From Leptobrachium leishanense (Eukaryota > Chordata > Amphibia > Anura > Megophryidae): 64,000 nucleotides of DNA. The notes under the pieces are model-generated. The model did no database searches and was not told the DNA's origin. It saw nothing but the letters and a program-made list of their open reading frames with translations. Position 1 is the stretch's first letter, and each line of letters begins with the position of its first letter. Where the stretch lies: contig CM019065.1 of the NCBI GenBank assembly GCA_009667805.1, positions 150,014,101 through 150,078,100 on the forward strand, written 5' to 3'. The position numbers were made by a program, and so were the translations under genes. Below, piece by piece: positions 42,645-54,112 of the stretch.

Positions 42645-43024
42645 GTATTGGTATGTCAGATCCCTATGTTGTGTTTTGTATGTTACTCTCTGTCCCTGTG
42701 CTTGAGTCACTGTGTTTGTGTGTCTGACACTGTATATGCCCCTGTGTTTGCGTGTGTCTCTGCATGTCCCAGTGAGCGTGAGTGACACTGTGTCTGTATT
42801 TGTGTACACATATGTGCACACACTGCTTGACCGGTGGTAGCAATATACTTTATATCTTGAAAATCCAGAGCAGCAAACCTCCACATCGCCTAGCGATTCA
42901 ATAAGAACTGAATAAAGCACAAAAAGGTTAAAATTTATTTTGGACACATCAGCAAATACAGCAAAATTTCATCCCTCAATCAGGCTTTGATCAGTTTCTT
43001 GTCAGTCTGGAAAACGTTGCTTTA
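42645..43024. other. GT/TG-rich low-complexity sequence
   Basis: TGTGTTTGTGTGTCTGACACT and related runs at 42700-42830. No gene seen. Confidence 0.5.
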
Positions 43025-43133
43025 TTTCTGTACCTACTGTAAAAATTCAATGTTCTTGATCCCAGGACAGACTTGAAAATAAGATAAATCTCAATGTATC
43101 TTTCCTGGTAAAATACTATATAAAATAAATAAA
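43025..43133 (+). mobile_element. Rex1 LINE 3' tail
   Basis: TTCAATGTTCTTGATCCCAG, GATAAATCTCAATGTATC, TTTCCTGGTAAAATACT and an AAATAAATAAAT end. Only the last ~110 bp are present. Confidence 0.8.
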
Positions 43134-44050
43134 TTTCCTAACGTGTCCAAAATGTATTTCCACAATGGGGAACCTCATTGTGTTTTTCATCCATTTTTGT
43201 ATTTGTGTGCCTGTGTGTGGAAATGTATGACTAATTGTGTGTGTTTGTGTTTTTTTTCTTTTTAAAGGGCTGCTCTGCTTTTTAATGCCATCGCCATTGT
43301 TACTGTCTGAGTCGGGCCCTACAGTGCCTTTTAGAACGCCAGGTATGTGGGCCACTGCCCACATGTGTGAATTCCTATACCTGTATAGGTTAATGAGCTT
43401 GGTGGGCATATTGCTTAGTGAATTCTGTGATAACCTTGTAGCAAAATGCCTGAAATATATAAAAAAATGCAATTTTAAGAGAAGATCTCCATTTAGTGAA
43501 TCACAACCCTTGCCTGGCTACCTGGTGATCGCCTACTTCCCGGGCTCCAATAGCGAGCACAGTGTGTGGTTGGCGGAGTTTTCTGCTGTTGCTGTTTAGG
43601 TTTTACATTTTCTGTGACATCACAAATATGCAAATCACTGCTTGCTATGAAATTATTTTTCAAAGTTGGAAGAAGAACAAGTTGCACAGGAAATGAAAAA
43701 GAAAAAAGTCATCACTTGTTTCACTGTTGCTATGGTTATATATTGACAAACTAGTATCAAAATGTTATCCTTTCTGTTTAGGCCTGGGGCGGCAGTGGGT
43801 GTTCGTGTCAACTGACTGGGGAATACGCCAAGTTACCAAAAAGTATCCAGTGAATGCCTTGTACTTATTGACATTTAATAATGGTTACACAAGTTTAATG
43901 GCCAATACTATTAGGTGAGATTGTGTAACATGTGGATCTCTTCCCGTACTATTATTGTGTAATAATATATAAATAAATAAACTCTAGGAAATCCCCTACA
44001 ACTACGCCCATTACTGAGGCCAGAAAAGCGAGCAAACCAATACATATATA
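43134..44050. other. No recognised feature
   Basis: Frames at 43237-43599 and 43727-43918 were checked and show no domain. No repeat match found in the window. Confidence 0.35.
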
Positions 44051-44228
44051 CAGGGTTATTCAGAGAAAGGGGAAACTCGAGAACTTTGGAGAAGTGAAAA
44101 TTCTAGTTCAAAATAGCCAAACCAGAAAAATTCTCCATTTATCTCACTTTCCAAATCGACTATTTTGACCTAGAATTTTCACTTCTCCAAAATTTCTCCA
44201 GAGTTTCACCTTTCTCTGAATAACCCTG
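44051..44228. mobile_element. Palindromic MITE F, copy 4
   Basis: CAGGGTTATTCAGAGAAAGG to CCTTTCTCTGAATAACCCTG, with ATA on both sides. One strand has GGGGAAACTCGAGAAC in place of GGTGAAAAGCAGG. Confidence 0.85.
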
Positions 44229-44360
44229 ATAGTATCTCTGGATATAAAAGGGTTAAAATCTGTTAAAGGCAGCCACAGGAATTCCACATATTGTGGGCTG
44301 CAACAAACTGGATTTTCCTCCCTCGTGGGTAAAATTTAACATTCGACAATCTAACCTAGG

Positions 44361-44490
44361 GATCTCAAACTCTGGCTCCCCCCGATGTTGATGGCCAACA
44401 ATTCCCAGAAATCTATGAATGCAATAGATGGCCAAAGAATCATGGGAGCTGTAGTCTAGAAATATCAGGGGGGGGGCAGAGTTTGAGATC
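44361..44490. mobile_element. hAT-like palindromic MITE
   Basis: GATCTCAAACTCTGGC to GCAGAGTTTGAGATC, with CAACAATTCCCAG and ATCATGGGAGCTGTAGTC inside. This style (CTACAACTCCCATGAT) is common in hAT MITEs. No clean duplication was seen. Confidence 0.6.
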
Positions 44491-45267
44491 TAACTTTACT
44501 TGTATTGTCAAACCCCAACAATGAGATGACAATCAGTTTTTAAGTCAGTTGGTCAACAACTCCCAACATGCTCAGCCGGTTTATAATCCAAGCGATACGC
44601 AGTCATGTGATATAATGTGGCTATGGTTGGTTGATGAGCATGCATTCAAAGAGTTTTCTATAACGATATAAATAAATAAACACCGTTGACGCATAGCATA
44701 TTGATTTATTTGGTTACTTAGGTTAGCTCTGGTCATGTCACTCAGACCCAGTGGATCACATGGGAATTATTTCATGCAGGGCCTATGTTTTGCCCTCTGG
44801 CACACACAGAAGCTGACAGTGCACTCTGACACAGATTTGGTTCCTGGGTCAGATTATGAGTCTCACCTGGCTCTGTCAAGAAAGGAGTTATTGTGTGGAG
44901 TCAGAATCTGAATACACATGGACTCTGCCTGCAAAACACACGATGGATGTCACGTGTAGCCTGTTCATAAGCACGTGGAATACAGCGAGAAAATGGTGCG
45001 TATAGTTCGATCATACTATCTACCAACATGTTTATTCCAAGTGAACCCATTCAATACCAGTGAAAACTCTGATCTATCCAATTAACATATAAAAAGTGAT
45101 TAAACCGACATAAGTACTTCCATCTTATTTTAAATGCTTAAAGTGTATAGTACATCAAAATTCACTAACGTGAACAATATTAACACTACAATAATTTGTG
45201 TGCACAGCTCACTTCATTCTGGTGTTCACTAGGGTTGCCAGATCAGCTATGTTTTCCTGGACACTAA
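44491..45267. other. Mostly unassigned
   Basis: A TAGGGTTGCCAGATC motif near 45232 resembles a hAT end but lacks a partner. Nothing else recognised. Confidence 0.35.
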
Positions 45268-45449
45268 CAGGGTTATTCAGAGAGTGGTGAAAAGCAGGAG
45301 AATGACTGGAGAAGTGAAAACTCTAGGTCAAAATAGCCATACCAGAAAAATTCTCCCATTCATCTCACTTTCCAAATCGGCTATTTTGACCTAGAATTTT
45401 CACTTCTCCAGTCATTCTCCTGCTTTTCACCGCTCTCCGAATAACCCTG
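45268..45449. mobile_element. Palindromic MITE F, copy 5
   Basis: CAGGGTTATTCAGAGAG to CTCTCCGAATAACCCTG. The arms carry GGTGAAAAGCAGGAGAATG and its complement. Confidence 0.88.
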
Positions 45450-45523
45450 ATGGTGCTGGGCAGTGCTTGAAAAATAGAACCGTGCAGTCTGTCTAATTCA
45501 TACGCTGCAGGTAAGAAATCTAA

Positions 45524-45950
45524 GGCTAGGGTCAGACTAACGCAGTATCAACGTGCGTTAAGCAGCACTAAATCACGGCCGTGCTAGCAGCAAATGACGT
45601 CCAATGCCGGGCAGCATACGAAGAACGGCCGCACAAAAGTGCGGCAGCGCAACGCAAGTGGCAAACAAACGCATTTTTGCAAGAACGTGATACCGCTAGT
45701 ACGGACGTACAGAGTGCGCTGCGTCCGCATAGTGGCGTGTGTGCGTGATTAGGAGACGTCAGACGCTGCTAATGTCCGGCCAACATAACGTCCAGACGCA
45801 AAAAGTGTTTTATTGATGATCCGTACAAAATCACGGACGGAAATGCGCATCGTATGACCGCTATCGCGTATTCCGTGAAAAAATACGTCCAATCGTTCGA
45901 ACGCACTTTTTCACGGACAACGCGAAAAATGCGTTCGTCTGACCCTAGCC
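45524..45950. mobile_element. Harbinger-type foldback MITE A, copy 5
   Basis: 427 bp from GGCTAGGGTCAGACTAACG to GTCTGACCCTAGCC, TAA on both sides. Very similar along its whole length to copy 7 (59484-59909) and, inverted, copy 6 (49510-49935). Confidence 0.9.
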
Positions 45951-46494
45951 TAAAAGGGGTTATTAAAAAAGCACTGAAATATTGGTGCTCTTTTATTCGA
46001 CAAGCTGAATTTGCTGATCCTGCGGTGAATTCAGCATTCACCACAGGGTCCCAGAAGAGCACCGAATCGATCCGCCGAGTGCATCCGAAAAATATCTGAA
46101 TGCATCCGAAGTACTGCCGTAAAAAAATGAATCGCTCCAATAAACCACTGAACGCAGCCGACAATCCACTGAACAGACCTCCGTATGACTCCATCAAGCC
46201 GCCGAACAGGGGTGTGTATACAATTTAACAAAGCAATAAACGCAACTTTTAAAAGGCGTTTTAAACAAAAATAATTCATGAAAATGCATGGAAATAATAT
46301 AAGGTCCTATAACAATAAAAAGGTCTGTTACAGAATTTAAAAGAAGTCAAAAATGTTGCCAAAAAATAAGATTTGTATAAAATAAATTGAGACTTTTTGC
46401 TGCAAAAAAGAATAAATGGTTGAATAATAAAAAATGAGGAATTCTTTTTGCATTGATATCTATGGGATTCGCCGGTTTAAATGAAACCACCAAA
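45951..46494. other. No recognised feature
   Basis: The part at about 46030-46200 has CCGAA and CATCCGA-type motifs and could be the degenerate end of a TTCGG-rich repeat. The remainder is AT-rich. Confidence 0.35.
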
Positions 46495-46732
46495 AATCTG
46501 GGCGTTTCACCAACTTTCTCCTGTTGTTCGTTGTTCTGAATAGATTAACCACATTACTACTCTATGGGAGAAATTCACTGCCACCAAACTGCACCATGTT
46601 TCGCTGGCAATTTGCAAATACTAGGCAAATTGACAGCTTTCTGAATAGCCGAATTGCCACAAAATTTCCCTGTGCGGGGAAATTCACCGTTCGGTGCAAT
46701 TTGGTGGCTAATTCAGCGCTTTTTTGAATAAG
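46495..46732. repeat. Dispersed repeat family G, intact copy
   Basis: GGGCGTTTCACCAAC, CTCTATGGGAGAAATTCACT, AACTGCACCATGTTTCGCTG, AATTCACCGTTCGGTGCAAT, TTTTTTGAATAAGCCC. It gives the empty-site reference for the hAT insertion at 36632. Confidence 0.65.
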
Positions 46733-46740
46733 CCCTTATG

Positions 46741-47536
46741 TAGGGTTATCACCTTTTCTTCAAGCCAAACCAGAACACTCTAGTTTTGGGCTTCGGCGGC
46801 AATTTCTAAAAAAATGTTTTGTAGTGTATACATTATGCGTATTGTTGGATAAAAACCCATGACCGTATGTATGCATGGCAGACTGCTATGATGGAAGACT
46901 GGTGTTATGGCACACTGGTATGTATATTGCATACCGGTATGTATATGGCACACTGCTGGTGAGAGGGGGGGGGGTTACTTTTCATTGAGATCATTTTAAC
47001 TTATTACTGACTTGTCACCTTTTATTCTTGGTGCCTGAGGAAAATGAATCCAGATTCTCCAAAATGATTCTAATCCAGGAGCCTGAAGGCACAACACCGT
47101 GAGAGAGCAGCTGCTGCACTCCCACAAGTCGGCTGCCAGCCACTCCCAACGAGTAAAAGCGGTGGTGAGGTCCCCAATCCTAGTCACGTGTGCCTGCCTG
47201 AGCGGGAGCAAGCCTGCAAGGGGCTGATGGGAGGAGGAGGTGGACCTGACAGAGTGGGGAGGAACTGGAAGAGACGTGACCACACCCACTTGCCAGCGGA
47301 GCCACCGCGTCCATCTCATAGGGCAGGCAGCGTGCAAGTGCACAACACGTTCAATTTATGGCAGCAGACTGCAAAGCACAAGCGGAGGACCGCGGCAAAG
47401 GTGCAGGTGGCGGTGTGTGTACAGGGATGCAGGCGGCACGTGAGTCCGAGCCAAGTCATGTGTCCGGGTGAGGTGATCTGAAAACCAGACACATGACTTG
47501 ACGGTCCAAGTTAAAACCGGATGGGTGGGAACCCTA
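46741..47536. mobile_element. hAT-type non-autonomous element, 796 bp
   Basis: A perfect 8-bp duplication CCCTTATG (46733-46740, 47537-47544). Ends TAGGGTTATCACC and, inverted, TAGGGTTCCCACC. The interior is GC-rich on the right; overlapping frames there (46996-47481) show no transposase motif. Confidence 0.85.
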
Positions 47537-47544
47537 CCCTTATG

Positions 47545-47882
47545 AGGAATTCCAGGTGACCTGCCTTGATTTCCTTTGTGCAGCATATGAATTATACATG
47601 TTGCTGGCAGCACGTTTCCTTGTGTCCCCTCTGAATGAAATTGTAATATGTACACAGGAAAACATAGCTGATCTGACAACCTTAGTGTACACCCATGGAA
47701 CATTTCTTAATTACAAGATGATAAGCTTGGAAAAATCCACACAATTTGGGCTTGGTGATAATTCATTGTATACAGATTTACAGTTTACGGACGTGCTTTA
47801 TATTTTAGCAATGTAAATTGGGAACATACTCGACTATTCACCCAGTATCTGTGTGTAACTGGTAACAAAGCAGACCCCTATG
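47545..47882. other. No recognised feature
   Basis: Unique-looking sequence between two hAT insertions; it ends with the duplication CCCCTATG. Confidence 0.4.
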
Positions 47883-48260
47883 CAGGGCCGCCATCAGGGC
47901 ATTATGCCCCATGGGGCCCGGGCCGCCGGGGCCCCGTTGGCAGCGGCTGCGCCCTTCTTCAGCTCCGGTATCTGACTCTGAATCCAGAGCTGACTGTGTG
48001 TGTCTCCCCCTCCTGCCCTGGTAGCTTTGCTGGCTGGCTGGGCGGAGCCAAGCAGCGTGCAGGGGCCCTCCAAAGCATGCTGCTTCGGCTCCGCCGCCTC
48101 CATTCAGTGAAGGCGCCGGAGACAGAGGGCCCGGCCAGAAGAAGGGGAGAAGAGAAGGAGGACAGGGAAGGAAGACAGCGGAGTGGTGAGCCAGGACCCA
48201 GACCCCAGGTCCAGACCCCAGAGCCCAACCAAGCCCATCATAAACACTGTATATTCCTGT

Positions 48261-48437
48261 CAGGGTTATTCAGAGAGTGGTGAAAAGCAGGAGAATGACT
48301 GGAGAATGAAAAATTCTAGGTCAAAATAGCCAAACCAGAAAAATTCTTCATCTCACTTTCCAAATCAGCTATTTTGACCTAGAATTTTTCATTCTCCAGT
48401 CATTCTCCTGCTTTTCACCTCTCTCTGAATAACCCTG
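48261..48437. mobile_element. Palindromic MITE F, copy 6
   Basis: CAGGGTTATTCAGAGAG to CTCTCTGAATAACCCTG, with TGT on both sides. It lies within the hAT element. Confidence 0.88.
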
Positions 48438-48869
48438 TGTGAGTTTTATTGCTGTGGAGCTCTGTGATACACTCGTACACACTGTATATTACGGTGAGGT
48501 TTATTGCTGTGGAGCTGTGTTATGTCCTTTTTGTTGTGGAAGGGGGCGAAAGGATTTTAACCCCTTAAGGATGGGAGTAATTTTACAAGTTTGGAACACT
48601 TTTGAACACTTCTAAAAGTAGAATTACAGCTATTCGCTGTTCAACCATAATTTACCTCTTACATATTAAGTGTACCCACCCTTATTATATATCATTTTGT
48701 TCAGGAGAAATAGGGCTTTCATTTTCCATCAAAGATTTATATATAAAATATATTATAGTAAGAAAAAAAACCTAAAAACTATGAGGAAAAAATGAAATTT
48801 TGCAATTTTCAAAGTTCTCCATTGTATTTTTAGTGTGAATGACATTGTACGCTTAGCATTAAATGAAAT

Positions 48870-50520
48870 AAAATACATATATTTCTGGTCGGCAATGTCT
48901 TACAAGTTCAACGGTACCCCCCATGTAGAGGTTTTAAGAGGTTTTGGAAAGTTGCAGGGTCAAATATAGAGTTTGCCCATTTCACGTTTTACAACTTGAA
49001 ATTTGCCAGATTGGTTTCCTGGCCCTATGTTGACTTTGAGAGGTTATGGCAGCCCAGGTATGAAAAGTACCCCAACATGTCATACCATTTTGAAATGTAG
49101 ACAACCCAGGCTATTCCAAATGGTGTACGTTTTGTTTTTTTATAGTAGTCACTTAGTCGCAAACTTGGTCTTCATGATTGTGTTTCGCATTTTTTACACA
49201 AAAACTGTTATTTTGCTGCTAATATCATGCTCAGTCAACCTTTTACTGGCCTACAACATTGATATTTGTGGTCGGCAATGTGTTACAAGATCAACGGTAC
49301 CCTCCATTTAGCATTTTTATTTTGCTTTTTGGAAAGTTACACGATCAAATGTAGAGTTTACCAGCTTGGTTTTCTGGGCCTAGGTTGAATTTGAGAGGGT
49401 ATGGCAGCCCAGGTATGAGAAGTACCCCATTATGGCATATCATTTTGAGAAGTAGACAACCCAGAATGTTGAAAATGGGGTATGTCCAGTTTTGTATAGT
49501 AGCCACTTAGGCTAGGGTCAGACTAACGCATTTTTCGCGTTGTCCGTGAAAAAGTGCGTTCGAACGAATGGACGCATTTTTTCACGGAATACGCGATAGC
49601 GGTCATACGATGCGCATTTTCGTCCATGATTTTGTACGGATCATCAATAAAACCCTTTTTGTGTCTGGACGTTATGTTGGCCGGACATTAGCAGCGTCTG
49701 ACGTCTCCTAATCACGCACACACGCCGCTAGCGGACGCAGCGCACTCTGTACGTCCGTACTAGCGGTTTCACGTTCTCGAAAAAATGCGTTCGTTTGCCA
49801 CTTGCGTTGCGCAGCCGCACTTTTGTGCGGCCGTTCTTCATATGCTGCCCGGCATTGGACGTCATTTGCTGCTAGCACGGCCGTGATTTAGTGCGGCTAA
49901 ACGCACGTTGATACTGCGTTAGTCTGACCCCAGCCTTAGTTTTCATGTTTGTGATTTGCATTTGTTTTACACGAAAACTGTTATTTTGCTGCTAATATCC
50001 TGCTCAGTCAACCTTTTACTGGCCTATAACATTGATATTTGTGTTCGGCAATGTGTTACGAGTTCAACGGTACCCCCATGTTGTGCTTTTATTTTGCTTT
50101 TTGGAAAGTTACACGGTCAAATGTAGAGTTTGTCAGATTGGTTTGCTGGGCCTAGGTTGAATTTGAGAGAGTATGGCAGCCCAGGTATGAAAAGTACCCC
50201 ATCATGGCATATCATTTTGAGAAGTAGACAACCCAGAGTGTTGAAAATGGGGTATGTCCAGTTTTGTATAGTAGCCACTTAGTCACAAACCCTGGCCAAA
50301 CTTAGTCTTCATGATTGTGTTTTGCATTTGTTTTACACGAAAACTGTTATTTTGCTGCTAATATCCTGCTCGGTCAACCTTTTACTGGCCTATAACATTG
50401 ATATTTGTGTTCGGCAATATGTTACGAATTCAACAGTAGCCCGCATGTAGCATTTTTATTTAGTTTTTTGGTAATTTGACAAGTGATTTTCAGGATTTAT
50501 GTCTACTTTGAGAGAACATG
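48870..50520. repeat. Subterminal tandem repeats in piggyBac, about 340-380-bp unit, four copies
   Basis: Each unit has TCGGCAATGTGTTACAAG, TCAACGGTACCC, GGAAAGTTACACG, AAATGTAGAGTTT, GGTATGGCAGCCCAGGTATG, GAAGTACCCCAT, AAGTAGACAACCCAG and TTACTGGCCTA. Starts are near 48891, 49271, 50045 and 50411; the second unit is enlarged by MITE A copy 6. Confidence 0.85.
49510..49935. mobile_element. Harbinger-type foldback MITE A, copy 6
   Basis: GGCTAGGGTCAGACTAACG to GTCTGACCCCAGCC with TTA on both sides (49507-49509, 49936-49938). The neighbouring tandem units show the uninterrupted CACTTAG site. Confidence 0.92.
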
Positions 50521-50663
50521 GCACGCCAAGAAAGCATATCGCTCCAAAGATGATGTGCCAATGATTCTAAATTAGTATTTTGAGTTGTTGGTGCAGCCAC
50601 TTTAGAATAGCTGGGTTTAACGTAAACAGGGACAGGCCAAATTCAGGGTATTCCAGAAGTCAG

Positions 50664-50810
50664 AGTAATCGGTATAACAAGCCAATGAGTCGGTACAGGC
50701 AGCAAACAAAGAGTAGTCGGTATAACAAGCCAATGAGTCGGTACAGGCAGCAAACAAAGAGTAGTCGGTATAACAAGCCAATGAGTCGGTACAGGCAGCA
50801 AAGGGTAATC
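50664..50810. repeat. Tandem repeat, 48-bp unit, three copies
   Basis: CGGTATAACAAGCCAATGAG then TCGGTACAGGCAGCAAA repeats three times, near-identical. It lies just beyond the transposase 3' end. Frames through it (CYTDYSLFAACTDSLA) are artefacts. Confidence 0.95.
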
Positions 50811-50832
50811 GGGACAAAGCAGAAAAGGGGAT

Positions 50833-52519
50833 TTAGTAATTTAGCTCGGTATGATAAATTTTGAAGCACTCGGTTATGCAGAGGCCACGTAGAGATGGGC
50901 AGGTAGGGCAATAATAACTAGAATCCTTTCGGATTCCTTTCTTGCGGCAGACACGACACTTTTTCTGGGGGGACTTTTTACAGCGGGTGGGAGGGACTCG
51001 GGAAGGAAAGTGTCTGCCGCTTAATCTTTGGAGATCTCCTGATTCCAAAGCGGATGTAACGGGGGCCGGGGTTAGGATAAGTTGGGATATGATCTCAAGC
51101 ATGAATTCTAGGAAGGGATATGGCTTTTGTACTGCTGCCTGCTTGTAGAGCACGTACGCATTGAAAATTGCTATCTCGGTCAAAAAGATGGCAATCTTCT
51201 TGTACCATGCCCTAGTCTTTCGGTTCACCAGATAAGGCTGTATACATTGATCAGCCAAGTCTACTCCCCCCATAAACTTGCTGTAATCTACAATGCACTT
51301 CGGCTTTTCCAGTAGGCTCAGTCCTCCCTCTCACAGGCACTGGCACTGTACTTTCGTCATGCACTGTAGATAGCATGTATACATCCTTCTTATCGGTGAA
51401 CCGAAGGGCTAGCACTTCTTCCTGACGTAGAGATGAAAAGGAGCCTCTACTTTTTTTGCCTGCTGTCAGGATTTGGGGAAAACCTCTGCGAATCCTCCGC
51501 ACTGTGCCACACGCAAGGGTCTCAAAACAATATAAATTTTTAAATAGGTCGATACTGGTGTAATAGTTATCGACCCATAAATGATAGCCCTTGTTGAATA
51601 GGGGATAGACCAGATCCCACACAATTTTTCCACTGGTGCCAATACAATCGGGGCATCCTGGGGGGTCAAGGTGGCTATCTTTCCCTTCATATATTCTAAA
51701 CGCCCATGTGTAGCCTGTTGTGGACGCACACAATTTATAAAATTTGACGCCATACCGGGATCGCTTGCTTGGGATATACTGCTTGAAGAGCAGTCTGCCT
51801 TTGAATTTCATAAGGGACTCGTCTACAGATATCTTTTGGTCGGGAACATAAATATCAGTGACTTTGGCAGACATAAGACTGATAAGGGGCCGAATTTTAT
51901 AGAGGCGGTCATGCATTGGGTCGTTTCTTGGTGGGCACAGTGCGTTATCATTAAAATGTTAAATGGAGGAATCGCATGAGATTTTCGTATCTCTCCCTCT
52001 TCATAACCCTTGGGAATAGTGGGGTAGCCAGGATGGGGTTTTTGTGCCAGTAAGACCGGATACTTGGCTTCTTCACTATTCCCATTATGAGGGTTAGAGC
52101 CCAAATTTTTTTTAACTCTATCACATCCGTTGGGTGCCACTTGTTACATCTGTGGCGATGTGAATCTGGATGCGCATCAAGATACTGGTTTGGCAAACAG
52201 GTTAGTTTGCTCAACCACCATCTCGAATACGTCGTCCGACATAAAGAGATTAAAAAAGCTCACTGGCTCACAGTCCTCTACCCTTACTGTGATGCCAGGA
52301 GTCGCTATAAATGGGGGTATTTCTGGGGCAGCCATATTTGGGGGTACCCAATTGCTCTCACGCCTCCCAGTAGATGGTGGGGGGGTCACCATCACTGGAG
52401 GGTTCACTAAGGGGCTCTATATCAGAGGCTGTGAGGGTGTCACTGTTAGCGAGAGCGTTGCTCTCAGAGGCGGCCAGGATCTCATATGCCTCTTCTGGGG
52501 AATAAAAGCGGGAGGACAT
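50833..52519 (-). pseudogene. piggyBac transposase pseudogene (DDE_Tnp_1_7 type)
   Basis: It would excise and insert DNA at TTAA. ATG at 52519 starts MSSRFYSPEEAYEILAAS, followed by an acidic linker and a TGA near 52368. Later frames give VEDCEPVSFFNLFMSDDVFE (52177-52407), then WHPTDVIELKKIWALTLIMG and MRFLHLTF, broken by an extra T near 51948. The catalytic core at 51251-51916 has KISVDESL (Asp near 51823), LWVDNYYTS (Asp near 51571) and FKGRLLFKQYIPSKRSRYG. A shift near 51290 leads to MGGVDLADQ (Asp near 51261) at 50833-51273. The C-terminus is a Cys-rich CKKSP..CRVC...CPTCPSLRGLC domain. All catalytic Asp are present but at least four frame breaks inactivate it. Confidence 0.93.
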
Positions 52520-52678
52520 TTTTATGGGGATCTTGTTATAACTAATTAAATGGGAGGTCGGGGAACTGATGGGGTCAAGTACACAAATAAAATATTAGAA
52601 CACCTAAACTAAGCCCTTCCGGTCCTTGTAGTGGCCGGTACTTCTATCTATCTAGACAAGGTAAGAATATTCCAAGGG

Positions 52679-53030
52679 GGGTCGTATGCCAATGTGGGTA
52701 GTCAGGAATGCCAAGGGTCGTATGCCAATGCGGGTAGTCAGAAATGCCAGGGGGTCGTATGCCAATGCGGGTAGTCAGAAATGCCAAGGGTTGTATGCCA
52801 ATGCTGGTAGTCAGAAATGCCAAGGGTTGTATGCCAATGCGGGTAGTCAGAAATGCCAGGGGTCGTATGCCAATGCGGGTAGTCAGAAATGCCAGGGGGT
52901 CGTATGCCAATGCGGGTAGTCAGAAATGCCAAGGGTTGTATGCCAATGCGGGTAGTCAGAAATGCCAGGGGTCGTATGCCAATGCGGGTAGTCAGAAATG
53001 CCAAAGGGTCGTATGCCAATGCGGGTTCTC
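52679..53030. repeat. Minisatellite, 36-37-bp unit, 10 copies
   Basis: GGTCGTATGCCAATGCGGGT then AGTCAGAAATGCCA, repeated ten times with T/C and one-base length variation. It lies upstream of the transposase start, in the piggyBac right half. Long plus frames (52744-53556) are repeat artefacts. Confidence 0.95.
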
Positions 53031-53034
53031 AATC

Positions 53035-53530
53035 GGGGGTACACTGCCAATCAGGGGTACACTGCAGGCCAGGGGGTACAGTGCCTGGGTTTTTTTCAGG
53101 GTTTTTTTCAGTCAGGGGGTACTGTGCCAGGAGGGTACAGTGCCTGCCAGGGGGTACTGTACCTGGGTTTTTTTTCAGGTTTTTTTTCAGCCAGGGGGTA
53201 CTGTGCCTGGGTTTTTTTTCCCAGTTATTTTTTTCAGCCAGGGGGTACAGTGCCTGCCAGGAGGGTACAGTGCCAGCCAGGAGGGTACAGTGCCAGCCAG
53301 GGGGTACTGTACCTGGGTTTTTTTTTTCAGGTTTTTTTTTTCAGCCAGGGGGTACTGTGCCAGGAGGGTACAGTGCTTGCCAGGGGGTACAGTGCCAGCC
53401 AGGGGGTACAGTACCTGGTTTTTTTTTAGGGTTTTTTTAGCCAGGGGGTACTGTGCCAGTAGGGTACAGTGCCTGCCAGGGGGTACAGTGGCTGCTACGG
53501 GGGGTACTGTGCTTGCCAGGGGGGTTTTTG
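53035..53530. repeat. Minisatellite, about 20-bp CCAGGGGGTACAGTGCCTG unit
   Basis: The unit GCCAGGGGGTACAGTGCCT is repeated with interspersed GGGTTTTTTTTCAGG tracts. It continues directly from the 36-bp array, so two different arrays abut. Confidence 0.92.
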
Positions 53531-53611
53531 GGGTTTTTTTGGTGGTGCTCCTTTGAACTCTGCCTCTCTCTCTCTGCTCCTCAGATCGCAATGAGGAACA
53601 GGAGAAAGGGG

Positions 53612-53942
53612 CAATGTCTCAGCCAATGCAACAATCATTGGCTGAGACATTCTGACAGTTGCAGAGGTGACAGCTTGTCACCGCTGCAACTGTCAAATCC
53701 AAGCGCCGGATTGGCTCCCTGGAGGTTTCCACGAGGGAAACGGCCCACCTCCCTTCCCACAATGCCGATCGCCAGCTGGGAGGGTCTGCCCGGGTGTCAG
53801 GCAGACACCCAGCCAATGATCGGCATTGTGGGAAGGGAGGTGGGCCGTTTTTCGGCGCACAGAGGCACAAACGCCGTGGGGCGTACCATGCCGTCCTGCG
53901 GCATTAAAGCCCACGCGGTGCAGGACAGCATGGTACGCCCTG
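53612..53942. repeat. Chain of hairpins at the piggyBac right end
   Basis: In order: AATGTCTCAGCCAATG mirrored (53612-53651); TGACAGTTGCAG..GTGACAG mirrored (53653-53696); GGCCCACCTCCCTTCCCACA with ATGCCGATC mirrored around the centre (53741-53849); GGCGTACCATGCCGTCCTGC mirrored by GCAGGACAGCATGGTACGCC (53880-53940). Confidence 0.9.
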
Positions 53943-54112
53943 CGTCCTTAAGGGGTTAAAGGTTGGGGAAGTTTACGGGGGGGCCATCGTGAGGTTCAGT
54001 ACGGGGCCCCATCATTTCTGATGGCTGCCCTGCCCCTATGGGGTCTGGGTAAAAGACGAAAACAACCAAGTTAATAAATTCCATATCCACGCATCTCTTT
54101 AATGAACTCCTA

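Larger units (their letters stand above)
48561..53955 (-). mobile_element. piggyBac element, about 5.4 kb, inactive
   Basis: TTAA at 48557-48560 and 53956-53959. Terminal CCCCTTAAGGATGGG and, inverted, CCCCTTAAGGACGCAGG. It encodes a broken transposase on the minus strand, with tandem repeats on both sides of the gene and a chain of hairpins near the right end. MITE A copy 6 is inserted in the left part. Confidence 0.92.
47883..54032. mobile_element. hAT-type element carrying nested MITE F and a piggyBac element
   Basis: A perfect 8-bp duplication CCCCTATG (47875-47882, 54033-54040). Ends CAGGGCCGCCATCAG and, inverted, CAGGGCAGCCATCAG. Without the nested insertions the hAT is only about 0.57 kb and has no transposase, so it is non-autonomous. 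Confidence 0.88.

Noticed and set aside
43237..43599. A 120-codon plus frame as a host exon
   Set aside because: Hydrophobic, low-similarity sequence without splice-site support; nothing recognisable in it.
45232..45260. A hAT terminal motif TAGGGTTGCCAGATC as a separate element
   Set aside because: No matching inverted end or 8-bp duplication was found nearby.
52679..53030. CRISPR-like array
   Set aside because: The 36-37-bp units are contiguous, with no unique spacers, and the context is a eukaryotic piggyBac element.
52744..53556. A 270-codon plus-strand frame
   Set aside because: It runs through two minisatellites and reads as periodic repeats (MPMRVVRNAKG, GTVPGFF).
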